Counted from the first letter of the stretch, positions 21,420 through 33,274 are shown. The stretch: DNA of 64,000 nt from Luidia sarsii (GCA_949987565.1 OX465114.1:3252832-3316831), one strand, 5' to 3'. The notes: generated by a model not told the origin, from the letters alone. Translations and numbers: made by a program.

Positions 21420-22225
21420 ATTTATCATTTCAGTGCTTGAATTGAACGACGTTGCCCTCTTTATTGGCCGAGGTGCCAGGCAAAAGCCAGTTTGGCCATG
21501 CCCGATTTTGATCTTGGCCGTTGTGCCCCCTTTTTTCCACTGGTAGGCATATTTACAGACACTTTCAACCTTGATTACAGTAGTTTTGAGACTACACGAA
21601 CATGTACCTTATTTGGATTATTGGGGAGCGATGTCAACTCGGAAAAAAAAATGCGCGATCAAGTCGACAACGGCCGCTTAAGACGTGCAACCATGCATCG
21701 GCAATAAATAGTCGGCACCCTCAACACGAGAACGTGTGACCAAGATAAAAGACGTCTAGGTTTCTGACTTTGGAAAATTTGGTGCGCCAAAACAGGAGCG
21801 CCCTTTATTTCTTCGTTGGCCGGAATGTGGAGGTTTATCCTCAATATAAATGTACACGGGCCGCTCCAAGAGACATGCTCTTTGGCCGCGTTGGAGAGTG
21901 ACCGCAACATCGAAACTTGGGCCCATTAATAAAAACACGTGCAATGTCGATCGGGACTTTGAAAGGTGGCCGTTATGGACAATGGGCCGTTTTATAGAGG
22001 TGGCCGGCTAAGCAGATTTCACTGTCCGTATACTACAGCAGGGCACACAAAAATGATAACTTTGTATACCGGTACTATTACTTATTTGCATTCGGCCTCT
22101 GTGACCTTTCCCATTTAAATTTTGTTTTGGCCTTGGTGCCCTTCCCACTGGCCTTGGTGCCCCCGAAAAGTTTGCAGGCCAAAGTGGCCTTGCCCTGAAA
22201 AAACCCGAAATACAAGACCTGTCAT
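21420..22225. mobile_element. Probable inserted element, module 6
   Basis: Sequence with ggccaaagtggccttgccctg and gcttgaattgaacga occurs here and in shorter form at 23860-24145, 26400-26580 and 33868-34207. Ends are poorly defined. No coding capacity is recognised. Confidence 0.45.
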
Positions 22226-22229
22226 TTAC

Positions 22230-22338
22230 CTTCATGTTGTGTTGTGCAATAATGTGTGCATCTGGTCTTAAAAGTCCTCTCTTAGGACATCCTTTCACAG
22301 GGCATGGGTAGGTCTTCTTTCCACTGTCATTGATCTGC
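22230..22338 (-). CDS. Finger B exon, module 6
   Basis: 109 nt. It starts QINDSGKKTYPCPVKGC and keeps all finger ligands (H-IIAQ-H). The acceptor is atttag. Confidence 0.75.
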
Positions 22339-22424
22339 CTAAATAGTGTAAGGAATTACACACAAAAAACTAATACAGAACATTCTTCATCATAAGCCTC
22401 TACATGGCCTTGTATACACCATGG

Positions 22425-22570
22425 ATTAAAGTACCAGCTCTCTTCCATCTGAGCTATCCAGCCCTTAGATGGTGGCCTTCCCAAATAGTCAACTAGTCTT
22501 TGCATGGGTGGGGCGCCGTTAATGCAGAGGTCTCGGATTCAAGTCCCAGTTCAGTCAAAGTTTTCTCTAC
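22425..22570 (-). mobile_element. tRNA-Lys-like element, module 6
   Basis: Minus-strand box A (ccatctgagctatccagccc) is followed by a plus-strand T-arm half at 22516-22560. It lies in the finger A to finger B intron, as in all modules. Confidence 0.7.
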
Positions 22571-22654
22571 CAAATTTTATCATTTTGTTCAAGAATTCCC
22601 AGTCAGTTTGTCCTTTGTTTGTTGAATAAGGAATGCAATATTCAATCCTCTTAC

Positions 22655-22785
22655 AGCTCACGAGCTCTTCCGAGGACTTGTTCTCGCTTCAGCTTGTCTG
22701 TCAACTGATGGTGGCTCTGCAAATGCTGGCTCAAGTACTTGTATGTATTACCGCAAAGAGGGCACTTCCGTGATCTCCTGCCTCC
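22655..22785 (-). CDS. Finger A exon, module 6
   Basis: 131 nt reading CPLCGNTYKYLSQHLQSHHQ then LTDKLKREQVLGRAREL. The acceptor is cattcag and the donor is gtaaga. Confidence 0.77.
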
Positions 22786-22973
22786 CTGAATGAAGACAAT
22801 TGAATTCAAATATAATTTATTTTGATGCTCATTGATAATGAAATAAACCTGACAGTTTTAATTGGCATCATCTCAGTCTCAACAGTTGAACACAGTAGTG
22901 TTCCATAATCATTCTGTATTTGATATCTATACGTATATGTATTGTATGTAGTGTACTGGGGATGTAATATCTT

Positions 22974-23060
22974 TACTCTGATTGGCAAACGTCAGAGTAT
23001 AGAGCACACATGAATATGCATAAACATGATGTAATGACAGTTGGCCAATCAGAGTAAGGG
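22974..23060. promoter_or_regulatory. Inverted CCAAT cassette (representative; one per module)
   Basis: ctctgattggcaaac and gttggccaatcagag form an inverted repeat around atgaatatgcataaacatgatg. Equivalents lie at 17270-17290 (half), 19478-19553, 25660-25737, 27670-27758, 30366-30443, 33810-34233 (split) and 44847-44985. ATTGG/CCAAT is the NF-Y binding core. Whether this is a promoter, an enhancer or a MITE cannot be told from sequence. Confidence 0.4.
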
Positions 23061-23169
23061 ACTGGCAGAATACCATTTCCAGGAAGAATGCCATCGCAGG
23101 ATGAATATAACCTGCCTAAAATTTACAGTGCCTCCATATGAATTTGTATCAATAAATTCTTAGACTTAC

Positions 23170-23394
23170 TGGCTGATGCTTTTTTGTGAAGGTGTTTTGG
23201 TTGACGGCTTGGATATCTTCCTCATGTGAAGTCTCTAAGTCTTCATCACCCAAGTTGCCATGGTCGCCATCTTCATCACCCATGTTGCCATGGTCGCCAT
23301 CTTCATCCCCCATGTTGCCATGGTCGCCATTTTCAACACCAATGCTGTTATCCTCATATTCTACCTTTACACTTTCACTTAGATCAATCGCTGC
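23170..23394 (-). CDS. Acidic repeat exon, module 5 (contracted)
   Basis: 225 nt with only three or four repeat units (NGDHGNMGDEDGDHGN), flanked by the usual AAIDLSESVKVEYEDN start and ETSHEEDIQAVNQNTF end. It is the shortest expanded copy. This module also lacks the basic exon. Confidence 0.76.
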
Positions 23395-23559
23395 CTGAAA
23401 AATAAAATGTATGATTTGTTGGAAAAAGACTTTTGTACTAAAAAGCTGGTAATACAGACTACAGTATGTTCAGCAGGCAATCAGACAAAGCACTCAGCAT
23501 GCAGTTTTAGTAAGACAAGAGTACAAACTATCATGAAATCAGTTTTCTGGTCAGACTTA

Positions 23560-23860
23560 AGCCCTTTTCACACGAGGCTGAAAAAACTCGCAAGGCTTAA
23601 GAAAATGTCTCATGCGTGAGAAATCTTACAAAAGTGCCATCGTGGGAAAGGTTACCAATGCATGAGAGTGACAGATGTCCCTGGTGAACCCTTGAGAGAT
23701 TTTGTCGTAGGTCCGGACCTCCGACAACATCTTCCGCAAGCAGAAGATTTCTCACGGGACCCTTGACAATCAACCGTGTGAAGGGAGTAACTGTTTATTG
23801 TATGACGTCCCTTGCTATACGCTACGCGATGCGCATGCGAGAAAACCCTAAAATATGACA
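23560..23860. mobile_element. AAGGCTTGAGA element fragment, module 5
   Basis: The left half only (aaaactcgcaaggcttaag, then acctccgacaacatcttccg). The right half is absent, and the sequence passes into the ggccaaagtggcc element. Confidence 0.55.
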
Positions 23861-24149
23861 TTGAAAGGTGGCCGTTATGGACAACAGGCCGTTTTATAGA
23901 GGTGGCCGGATTTATAAGCCGATTTCACTGTCCGTAAACTACAGCAGAGCATACAAAAATGATAACTTTGTATACCAGTACTTTTATTTATTTGCATTTG
24001 GCCTCGATGCAATTTCCCATTTTTTATTTTTTTATGGCCTTGGTGCTCTTCCCACTGGCCTTGGTGCCCCCGAAAAACTGGCATCATTCAAGGCCAAAGT
24101 GGCCTTGCCCTGAAAAAAACCCACCAAAATTCAAGACCTGTCATTTTAC

Positions 24150-24258
24150 CTGCATGTTGTGTTGTGCCCTGATGTGTGCATCTGGTCTTAAAAGTCCTCT
24201 CTTAGGACATCCTTTCACAGGACATGGGTAGCCCTTCATTCCACTTTCATTGTTCTGC
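24150..24258 (-). CDS. Finger B exon, module 5
   Basis: 109 nt. It reads QNNESGMKGYPCPVKGCPKR and keeps the C-x4-C-x10-H-x4-H pattern. It ends CAG|gtaaaa. Confidence 0.76.
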
Positions 24259-24344
24259 CTACATAGTGTAAGGAATTACAAACAAAAACCTAATACAGAA
24301 CATTCTTCATCATAAGCCTCTACAGGGCCTTGTATACATCATGG

Positions 24345-24495
24345 ATTAAAGTACCAGCTCTCTTCCATCTGAGCTATCCAGCCCTTAGATGGTGGCCTTC
24401 TCAAATAGTCAACTAGTCTTTGGAAGGGTGGGGTGCCGTTAATGCAGAGGTCTCGGGTTCAAGTCCCAGTTCAGTCAAAGTTTTCTCTGCCAAAT
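24345..24495 (-). mobile_element. tRNA-Lys-like element, module 5
   Basis: Same split arrangement as in module 6: box A on the minus strand, T-arm half (ggtctcgggttcaagtccca) on the plus strand, 120 bp apart. Confidence 0.7.
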
Positions 24496-24574
24496 TGTAT
24501 CATTTTGTTCAAGAATTCCCAGTCAGGTTGTCCTTTGTTTGTTGAATAAGGAATGCAATATTCAATCCTCTTAC

Positions 24575-24705
24575 TGTTCACGAGCTCTTCCGAGGACTTG
24601 TTCCCGCTGCAGCTTGTCTTTCAACTGATGCACGTGCTGCAAATGTTGGCTCAAGTACTTGTACTTCCCACCGCAAAGAGGGCACTTCCGCGATCTCCTA
24701 CCTCC
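24575..24705 (-). CDS. Finger A exon, module 5
   Basis: 131 nt with the CPLCGGKYKYLSQHL core and an HVHQLKDKLQREQVLGRA-like tail. It ends CA|gtaaga as in module 2. Confidence 0.76.
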
Positions 24706-24854
24706 CTGATTGAAGACAATTGAATTTAAATAGCATTTATTTTGATGCTCATCGACAAAGAAATAAAACTGACAATTATAATTGGCATCATCTCAGTCTC
24801 AACAGTTGAACACAGTAGTGTTCCATAATCATTCTATTTTTGATATCTATACAA

Positions 24855-25623
24855 TACAGTAAACCTTGGCTAAGTCGGCACAGTCGGGACCGGCATTTTT
24901 GTGACGACTTACACCAATGCCGACATGTACTGTAAGTCGTCATTTTGCCGACTTACACATTATACGTGTAAATACATGTGGGATACGTACGTACTGTTGG
25001 CATGTCGTCAATCATACCTACTTAGTATATACACTTATCATAAGTTACACTCCTGTCATTGCATGTTTGACTTAGATTACAGTGTTGTACTTCTCTTCCA
25101 TTATATGTATTTTCCAAAAAAATCTTGTTCATCACGATAACACGCTATCCAGTTGTGCACAGCGTGCGGCAAGCTCTCATTCTATGCTGCATGCACAGTG
25201 TGGCTACTCATTGGGTCTATTTTTCAAGATCTTGACAAAATAATCAAGCAGCAGCAACGTGTTTGCTAGTCTTGGTTCAAGACGTTGTTGGTTGAGATAC
25301 ACTAACGGCCGTCACGTGGGGGCACACGGTACCCAAAATAGCTGTGCCTCAAAATTCCTCAATAATCACAAGTTGCCAGGATTGGAACAAAAATTTGTTT
25401 GAAGTGATTTCATGACGAGTTACACAAAGGATTTTATTATGTTTTTTTTTTTCAAGAGACCGCTAGAAATGCGCCGACTTGGGCAAGATAATGACTTACT
25501 CTGGTCGACTCAGACTTCAGAATTTGTACAAAAATGCATTACAGAAATAGGGACTTTGTTCACACCGCCGACTTGAGCAAGGTGCCGAGTAAAACGATGT
25601 CGGCTTAGCCGAGATTTACTGTA
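24855..25623. mobile_element. Tc1/mariner-like MITE with TACAGTAAA ends
   Basis: Ends tacagtaaaccttggctaag and cttagccgagatttactgta are inverted repeats of about 27 bp. Sequence flanking both sides matches the uninterrupted intron of other modules (gatatctatac...gtatgtacagtgtactggg). No transposase frame is present. Confidence 0.8.
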
Positions 25624-25848
25624 AATGTATGTACAGTGTACTGGGCATGTAATCTCTTTACTCTGATTGGCCAACGTCAGAGTATAGAGCATACATGCAT
25701 AAACATGATGTAATGACAGTTGGCCAATCAGAGTAAGGGACTGGCAGAATACCATTTCCAGGAAGAATGCCATCGCAGGGTGAATATAACCTGACTAAAA
25801 TTTACAGTGCCTCCATATGAATTTGTATCAATAAATTCTTAGACTTAC

Positions 25849-26253
25849 TGGCTGATACTTTGTCGTGAAGGTGTTTCGCTTCACGGCTTGGATACCTTCC
25901 TCATGTGAAGTCTCTAAGTCTTCATCACCCACGTTGCCATGGTCGCCATCTTCATCACCCATGTTGCCATGGTTGCCATCTTCATCACCCATGTTGCCAT
26001 GGTTGCCATCTTCATCACCCATGTTGCCATGGTCGCCATGTTCATCACCCATGTTGCCATGGTTGCCATCTGTATCACCCATGTTGCCATGGTCGCCATC
26101 TTCATCACCCATGTTGCCATGGTCGCCATGTTTATCACCCATGTTGCCAGGGTTGCCATCTTCATCACCCATGTTGCCATGGTCGCCATCTTCATCACCC
26201 ATGCTGTTATCCTCATATTCTACCTTTACACTTTCACTTAGATCAAACGCTGC
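25849..26253 (-). CDS. Acidic repeat exon, module 4
   Basis: 405 nt with about 9-10 repeat units, including MGDKHGDHGN and MGDTDGNHGN variants. It begins AAFDLSESVKVEYEDNSMGD. Splice sites are ttttcag and gtaagt. Confidence 0.78.
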
Positions 26254-26590
26254 CTGAAAAATAAAATGTATGTTTTGTTGGAAAAAGACTTTTGTACTAA
26301 AAAGCTAGAAATGCAGATTACTGAACTGCCTGTATACAGTATGTTCAGCAGGCAATCAGACAAAGCACTCAACATGCAGTTTTATCTATACTAGAGCACC
26401 AACTAACTTTGTAAACTGGTACCATTATTTATTTGCATTTGGCCTCTGTGCTATTTCCCATTTCTTAATTTATTTTTGGCCTTGGTGCCCTTCCAACTGG
26501 CCTTAGTGCCCCAATTTTTTTTGCATTATTCAAGGCCAAATTGGCCTTACCCTGAAAATTTCGAAATTCAAGGCCTGTCATTCATTTTAC

Positions 26591-26699
26591 CTTCATGTTG
26601 TGCTGTGTCCTGATGTGTGCATATGGTCTTAAAAGTCCTCTCTTAGGACATCCTTTCACAGGGCATGGGTAGGTCTTCTTTCCACTTTCATTGTTCTGC
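26591..26699 (-). CDS. Finger B exon, module 4
   Basis: 109 nt. It reads the standard YPCPVKGCPKRGLLRP motif. The downstream intron leads straight to the acidic exon because this module has no basic exon. Confidence 0.76.
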
Positions 26700-26779
26700 C
26701 TACATATAGTAACAAATTAAACACAAAAAACTAATACCGAACATTCTCCATCATAAGCCTCTACAGGGCCTTGTATACA

Positions 26780-27270
26780 CCATGGATTAAAGTACCAGCT
26801 CTCTTCCATCTGAGCTATCCAGCCCTTAGATGGTGGCCTTCTCAAATAGTCAACTAGTCTTTGCCGGGGTGGGGGCGCCGTTAACCCCTTCACGGCGGGA
26901 TTACTTTAGTGACAATGGCCGGCACAGTGCCATTTCAAAAGCTTGCTAAACAATCAGAGAACAATAAACCTGCAAAATAAATCAATAAGAGTGCACTATT
27001 TGTAACAGTGAATCAAATGTGGCGCAGTAGGAAGTCTGCGTGGCTTTTGTCAAGGGATTATCAGCCCTCAAAAATTGGCCTTTAGTGTGTAGTCAAATGG
27101 AGCGTCAGCTGTACGACACGACTCCGAGGACTGTGTGTGCTGCTACCCTTTGACCGCAAATAGCGGTGTCCACATTTTGAAACCCACTACGCATATATAG
27201 CGGCTTCCCGGCTCAAAGGGGTTAATGCAGAGGTCTCGGGTTCAAGTCCCAGTACAGTCAAAGATTTCTC
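26780..27270 (-). mobile_element. tRNA-Lys-like element, module 4, interrupted
   Basis: Box A half at 26803-26830 and T-arm half at 27230-27255 are separated by an inserted TTAA element. In other modules these halves are about 345 bp closer. Confidence 0.8.
26881..27225. mobile_element. TTAACCCC MITE (piggyBac-like) inserted in the tRNA-Lys-like element
   Basis: 345 bp from TTAA to TTAA, with ends ttaaccccttcacggcggg and cttcccggctcaaaggggttaa. The host sequence gcgccg-ttaa-tgcagagg is intact in sibling modules, so this is a precise insertion with TTAA duplication. Confidence 0.85.
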
Positions 27271-27358
27271 TGCCAATTTTTATAATTTTGTTCAAGAATT
27301 CCCAGTCAGTTTGTCCTCTTGTTTGTTGAATAAGGAATGCAATATTCAATCCTCTTAC

Positions 27359-27489
27359 AGTTCACGAACTCTTCCGAGGACTTGTTCCCGCTTCAGCTTG
27401 TCTGTCAACTGATGGTGGCACCGCAAATGCTGGCTCAAGTACTTGTATGTCTTACCACAAAGAGGGCACTTCCGTGATCTCCTGCCTCC
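27359..27489 (-). CDS. Finger A exon, module 4
   Basis: 131 nt, CPLCGKTYKYLSQHLRCHHQ. The finger is intact. The internal TGTGGTAAGA could act as a cryptic donor. Confidence 0.76.
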
Positions 27490-27864
27490 CTGATTGAAGA
27501 CAATTGAATTCAAATAGCATTTTTTTTTATGCTCATTGATACTGAAATGAACCTGACAGTTATAATTGGCATCATCTCAGTCTCAACAGTTGAACACAGT
27601 AGTGTTCCATAATCATTCTATATTTGATATCAATATGCATATACAGTGTACTGGGTATATAATGTAATCTCTTTACTCTGATTGGCCAACGTCAGAGTAT
27701 AGAGCACACATGAATATGCATAAATATGATGTAATGACAGTTGGCCAATCAGAATAAGGGACTGGCAAAATACCGGTTCTAGGAAGAATGACATCGCCGG
27801 GTGAATATAACTAAAATTTACAGTGCCTCCATATAGATTTGTGTCAATAAATTCTTAGACTTAC

Positions 27865-28461
27865 TGGCTGATACATTTTCGTGCAGGTGCTTTGCTTGAT
27901 GGTTTGGATACCTTCCTCATGTGAAGTCTCTATTAAGTCTTCATCACCCATGTTGCCATGGTTGTCATCTTTATCACCTATGTTGCCATGGTTGCCATCT
28001 TTATCACCCATGTTGCCATGGTTGCCATCTTCATCACCCATGTTGCCATGGTTGCCATCTTCATCACCCATGTTGCCATGGTTGCCATCTTCATCACCCA
28101 TGTTGCCATGGTAGCCATGGTTTCCATCTTCATCACCCATGTTGCCATGGTTGCCATCTTCATCACCCATGTTGCCATGGTTGCCATCTTCATCACCCAT
28201 GTTGCCATGGTTGTTATCTTCATCACCCATGTTGCCATGGTTGTCATCTTCATCACCCATGTTGCCATGGTTGCCATTTTCATCACCCATGTTGCCATGG
28301 TTGCCATCTTCATCACAGATGTTGCCATGGTCGCCATCTTCATCACCCATGTTGCCATGGTAGCCATATTCATAACCCATGTTGCCATGGTTGCCATCTT
28401 CATCACCCATGCTGTTATCCTCATATTCTACCTTTACACTTTTACTTGGATCAAACGCTGC
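27865..28461 (-). CDS. Acidic repeat exon, module 3
   Basis: 597 nt with about 16 copies of MGDEDGNHGN, the most homogeneous array of the set. One unit is extended by HGY. It ends LIETSHEEGIQTIKQSTC before gtaagt. Confidence 0.78.
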
Positions 28462-29147
28462 CTGAAAAATAAAATGTATGTTTTGTTGGAAAAAGTCTTT
28501 TGTACTAAAAAGCTAGAAATGCAGATTACTGAACTGCATGTATACAGTATGTTCAGCAGGCAATCAGACAAAGCACTCGGCATGCAGTTTTATTTAGACA
28601 AGAGTACAAACTATCATGAAGGCAATTTTATGGTCAGACTTACAAAACTTAATTCTTTAACTATTGATGTAGTTTGATATACAAAAAATGTTGCAAACTG
28701 CTTACTGACTAAACTTACCAAAATGCAATGATGCATTTATTGATGTAGTTTGTGTATAAACTGACCAGTTTTTAATAGTCCCCTTCAGAAGTATGAATTC
28801 TAAATCATTTTTTGTTTCAATAAAATATTCAGAGATTGTGTATACTACTCTACGTACAGACATGACTGACTATGGACACTTGACCTGCACGTTCATTACT
28901 GAACACGACCTGTAGCCACGGACATACAACTATCATACGTCCATGCCTGTAGTCTCTTATGAAACAATGCATTGCAATAGCATAGTGTCCTTACAATGTT
29001 GTGTGGGGAAGAGAGAAAAACTGACCATTAGAATAAAAAGAAAATCTTCCCACAGAAATTCACAATTGAATTTGGATGACTATTATTTACATGGTGTTAC
29101 TCATACATGTCATTACAGTTTGAATATCAATATTTTCAGCTACATAC

Positions 29148-29285
29148 CATCAGTTGACAAGGGAGTGCTTGATGTTTCATTCTTTCTGCAGGATGCGATG
29201 CTTCTGTAATTTTCGCTGATTCCCTCCATTTTCCGCGGAAGAATGACACTTGCCTCAATAAATCTTTATAGGATTCGGAGTTCCG
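29148..29285 (-). CDS. Basic exon, module 3
   Basis: 138 nt. It reads RNSESYKDLLRQVSFFRGKW, then a K/E-rich stretch to HQALPCQLM. It is in phase 0-0 with a gtatgt donor. Confidence 0.73.
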
Positions 29286-29649
29286 CTGTGTAGAGAAGGA
29301 ATGTTACGTTTCCACTTCATTATACATGTACATGTATAATTATGTACACTTAATCTTTCGACCATTTTTGTAGTCAAGACCTCCGTGTCCAAGACCGAGA
29401 CCGCAGCATCTGAGACGAGACCGAGATCGAGACCAGAGCTTTCGAGACTGAGACCAGGCCTTCTGGGACCGTGACTTTGGTAAGATGAGTCCAAGACCGA
29501 AAATAAAGATCTGAAAACCGTCTCGAGACCGAGACCAGGTCTGAAGACCCACAGCACTGCTTTCGACCTTTACCAATGTTGCATCAGGCCTTTAACCAGA
29601 CTTTTGAACGTTGAAGCTGACATTACCTCACATTTAATTCATCATTTAC

Positions 29650-29758
29650 CTGCACGTTGTGCTGTGACCTGATGTGTGTATCTGGTCTTAAAAGTCCTCT
29701 CTTAGGACATCCTTCCACAGGGCATGGGTAGGTCTTCTTTCCACTTTCATTGTTCTGC
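29650..29758 (-). CDS. Finger B exon, module 3
   Basis: 109 nt reading QNNESGKKTYPCPVEGCPKR and onward. The finger ligands are intact, and the splice sites atgtag and gtaaat match the class. Confidence 0.77.
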
Positions 29759-29854
29759 CTACATAGAGTAACAAATTACACCCAAAAAACTAATACCGAA
29801 CATTCTCCATCATAAGCCTCTACAGGGCCTTGTATACACCATGGATTTAAGTAC

Positions 29855-30000
29855 CAGCTCTCTTCCATCTGAGCTATCCAGCCCTTAGATGGTGGCCTTC
29901 AAAAAAAGTCAACTAGTCTTTGCAGGGGTGGGGGTGCCATTAATGCAGAGGTCTCGGGTTCAAGTCCTGGTTCAGTCAAAGTTTTCTCTGCCAATTTTTA
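29855..30000 (-). mobile_element. tRNA-Lys-like element, module 3
   Basis: Split copy with a mutated spacer (cttcaaaaaaagtcaactag). The T-arm half is at 29948-29985. Confidence 0.7.
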
Positions 30001-30075
30001 TCATTTTGTTCAAGAATTCCCAGTCAGTTTGTCCTGTGTTTGTCTCATAAGGAATGCAATATTCAATCCTCTTAC

Positions 30076-30206
30076 AGTTCACGAGCTCTTCCGAGGACTT
30101 GTTCCCGCTGCTGCTTGTCTTTCAACTGATGCCCGTGCTGCAAATGCTGGCTCAAGTACTTGTATGTCTTACCGCAAAGAGGGCACTCCCGTGATCTCCT
30201 GCCTCC
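30076..30206 (-). CDS. Finger A exon, module 3
   Basis: 131 nt. The residue before CPLC is E instead of K (RSRECPLC), and the cysteine/histidine pattern is kept. The tail contains QHGHQLKDKQQREQVLGRAR-like sequence. Confidence 0.76.
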
Positions 30207-30567
30207 CTGATTGAAGACAATTGAATTCAAATAGCATTTATTTTGATGCTCATTGATACTGAAATGAACCCGACAGTTATAATTGGCATCATCTCAGTCC
30301 CAACAGTTGAACGCAGTAGTGTTCCATAATCATTATATATGTAGTGTACTTGGCATATAATCTCTTTAGTCTGATTGGCCAACGTCAGAGTATACATTAA
30401 TATGTATGAACAAAATGTCATGAAAATTGGCGAATCAGAGTAAGGAACTGGGAGAATCGCCTTTGCAGTCTGAAGAATGTCATTTCCATGATTACTGGGT
30501 GAATGTAACCTGCCTAAAATTTACAGTGCTTCCATATAGATTTTTTTCTATAAATTCTTAGACTTAC

Positions 30568-31062
30568 TGGGAGATATGTTTTCTTGCAGGTGTTTTGTTT
30601 TTCGGCATGGATACCTTCCTCATGTGAAGTCTCTAATTCTTCATCACTCATGTTTCCATGGTAGCCATCTTCATCACCCACGTTGCCGTGGTAGCCATAT
30701 TCATCACACATGTTGCCATGGTCGCCATCTTCATCACCCATGATCCCATGCTTGTCATCTTCATCCCCCATGTTGTAATGGTAGCCATATTCATCACCTA
30801 TGTTGCCATGGTCGCCATCTTCATCACCCATGTTGCCATGGTAGCCATATTCATCACCCATGTTGCCATGGTCGCCATCTTCATCACCCATGTTGCCATG
30901 GTTGCCATCTTCATTACCCATGTTGCCATGGTAACCATATTCATCACCCATGTTGCCATGGTTGCCATCTTCATCACCCATGTTGCCATGGTCGCCATCT
31001 TCATCGCCCATGCTGTTATCCTCATATTCTACCTTTACACTTTCACTTAGATCAAATGCTGC
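30568..31062 (-). CDS. Acidic repeat exon, module 2
   Basis: 495 nt. It begins AAFDLSESVKVEYEDN and has about 12 ten-residue units in which MGDEDGDHGN alternates with MGDEYGYHGN. It ends ETSHEEGIHAEKQNTCKK before gtaagt. Confidence 0.77.
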
Positions 31063-31374
31063 CTGAAAAATAAAATGTATGTTTTGTTGGAAAAATACTT
31101 TTGCACTAAAAAGCTGGAAATGCAGATTACTGAACTGCATGTATACAGTATGTTCAGCAGGCAATCAGACAAAGCACTCAGCATGCAGTTTTATTTAGAC
31201 AAGAGTACAAACTATCATGAACACAATTTTCTGGTCAGACTTACAATACTTAATTCTTGAACTATTGATGTCATTTGTGTAAAATCTGGTCAGTTTTCAA
31301 TTACAGTATCCCCTTCAGAAGTATCAATTCTAAATCATTTTTTTCAATAAGATATCCAGTGAGTCAAAAGTCGA

Positions 31375-31555
31375 CTAGTCGACCATTGTTTAGTACCACA
31401 CGCTTGTATTGTACATGTATAACTATACACATGTACATGTACACTTATTGCACGCCTATTGTGCATGTAGTACGTGTACATGTACAAGTACTGAAAAGGT
31501 ACGTGCACATGCCATCTACACATGTACATGTACATGTAAATGTACATTTCTCAAA
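31375..31555. repeat. TGTACA island, module 2
   Basis: Dense acatgtacatgtacatg runs with cacgtac variants. They lie between the acidic exon of module 2 and its basic exon, in a position without such repeats in other modules. Confidence 0.75.
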
Positions 31556-32284
31556 TTAATGGCAACGAAAGTGAGGAGTCGAGGGCCTGTATTTTTTGTA
31601 TTTGGGAAATTGGGACATTTATATCGGTAAGCAGTCTTTAATAGTGTCGTGTATCATTTCAGATCATTTTAAGTAGAAGTCCAGCGCAAACAGTCTTTAA
31701 GTCTGTGTACTTTTTTTTATTAAAACCCCTTTTTCAAATAAGGTTTGGGTTAAAATAAGGAAATGAAACATTATTTTTCAATAGAAAAAAAATTGTTACG
31801 AGGTGATTACATTCTGGTGAAAACTATATCAGTATATGTCCATGTACACAAGCCCGGAAAGGTTTGCCGATCTCTGGATTTGTTCATGCCTAAAAAGTAC
31901 AGCACATGTATACTGTACATGTGTAACAGTCCTGCAGTTACACATAGTGCGCAAGTGGGAAAGGTGGTTAGCTGAGACATGGTGCGCAAGTGGGAAAGGT
32001 CATCGCACTTGTGTTCCCAGACTTCCGTCAGTGAGGATGGTAGTGTCCAAAACGAATTCTGATGAATATGTATCACCGAAATAGAACCAATGGTAGACCG
32101 GGAAGCCCTATGAATAATACATTCCTGTCTGTTGGCGTGGAAACGGTAGTCTGATTGGACGACGAAACAGCGCATGTATCTCCCCGAGAATAAAATGGAA
32201 CAGTTTGACCACCGACCCCCCCCCCTTGCTGCACTGAAGGCAGTACTTTGTTAGTACTGCACGCAATGGGCCGATTGCACTGTG

Positions 32285-32430
32285 TTTCGCAGCATGCCGT
32301 GCCATGAGAACAAAATTTGTGTTGTGCCGTGGGAGTTGGACTGGTCAAATTTTTGTGCCGTGCCGTGGGAGTTCGACTGGTCGAAATTTCGTGCCGTGCC
32401 GTGGGAGGTCGACTTGTCACCGCGACAAGT
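32285..32430. repeat. Minisatellite of gtgccgtgggagttcgactgg units
   Basis: Three to four degenerate units of about 42 bp ending ggtcgaaatttc or similar. Unique to module 2. Confidence 0.65.
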
Positions 32431-32572
32431 CAACTTTCGTGAAAATCGAAAGTTAACATTTTGGCAAGTCTTTGCCGGTCGCGAGATGTCGGTTAGTCGA
32501 CATTTCGTCCCAACACCATTACTCATACAATGACATTACAGTTTGAATATCAATATTTTCATAGCTACATAC

Positions 32573-32710
32573 CATCAGTTGACAAGGGAGTGCTTGATGT
32601 TTCATTCTTTTTGCAGGACACGTTGCTTCTTTCCTTTTCGCTGATTCCCTCCATTTTCCGCGGATGAATGACACTTGTCGCAATAAAAGTTTATAGTATT
32701 CGGAGTTCAG
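32573..32710 (-). CDS. Basic exon, module 2
   Basis: 138 nt, open throughout, sharing EYYKLLLRQVSFIRGKWRES-type sequence with the other basic exons. It lies just left of a minisatellite rich in gagaccgagac (32790-32990). Confidence 0.72.
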
Positions 32711-33078
32711 CTGTGTAGAGGAATGTTACGTTTACACTTCATGACACATGTATATACTATATGCCGGTACAATTAATCTTTAGACCAGTTTTGTAGTCAA
32801 GAACTTTGTGTCCAAGACCAAGACCGCAGCATCTGAGACGAGACCGAGATCGAGACCAGAGCTTTCGAGACTGAGACCATGCCTCCTGAGACAGTGACTT
32901 TGGTAAGACGAGTCCGAGACCGAGACCGCAAAAAAGAGATCTGAAGACCGTCTCGAGACCGAGACCAGGTCTCAAGACCCACAGCACTGCTTTCGACCTT
33001 TACCAATGTTGCATCGGGCCTTTAACCAGACTTTTGAACGTTGAAGCTGACATTACCTCACTTCTATTCATCATTTAC

Positions 33079-33187
33079 CTGCACGTTGTGCTTTACCCTG
33101 ATGTGTGAATCTGGTCTTAAAAGTCCTCTCTTAGGACATCCTTTCACAGGGCATGGGTAGGTCTTCATTCCACTTTCATTCTTCTGC
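33079..33187 (-). CDS. Finger B exon, module 2
   Basis: 109 nt with intact C-x4-C and H-x4-H. The acceptor is atgcag instead of atgtag. It ends in phase 0 (CAG|gtaaat). Confidence 0.76.
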
Positions 33188-33274
33188 CTGCATAGGGTAA
33201 CAAATTAAACACAAAAAACTAATACCGTACATTCTCCATCATAAGCCTCTACATGTACATGGCCTTGTATACAC

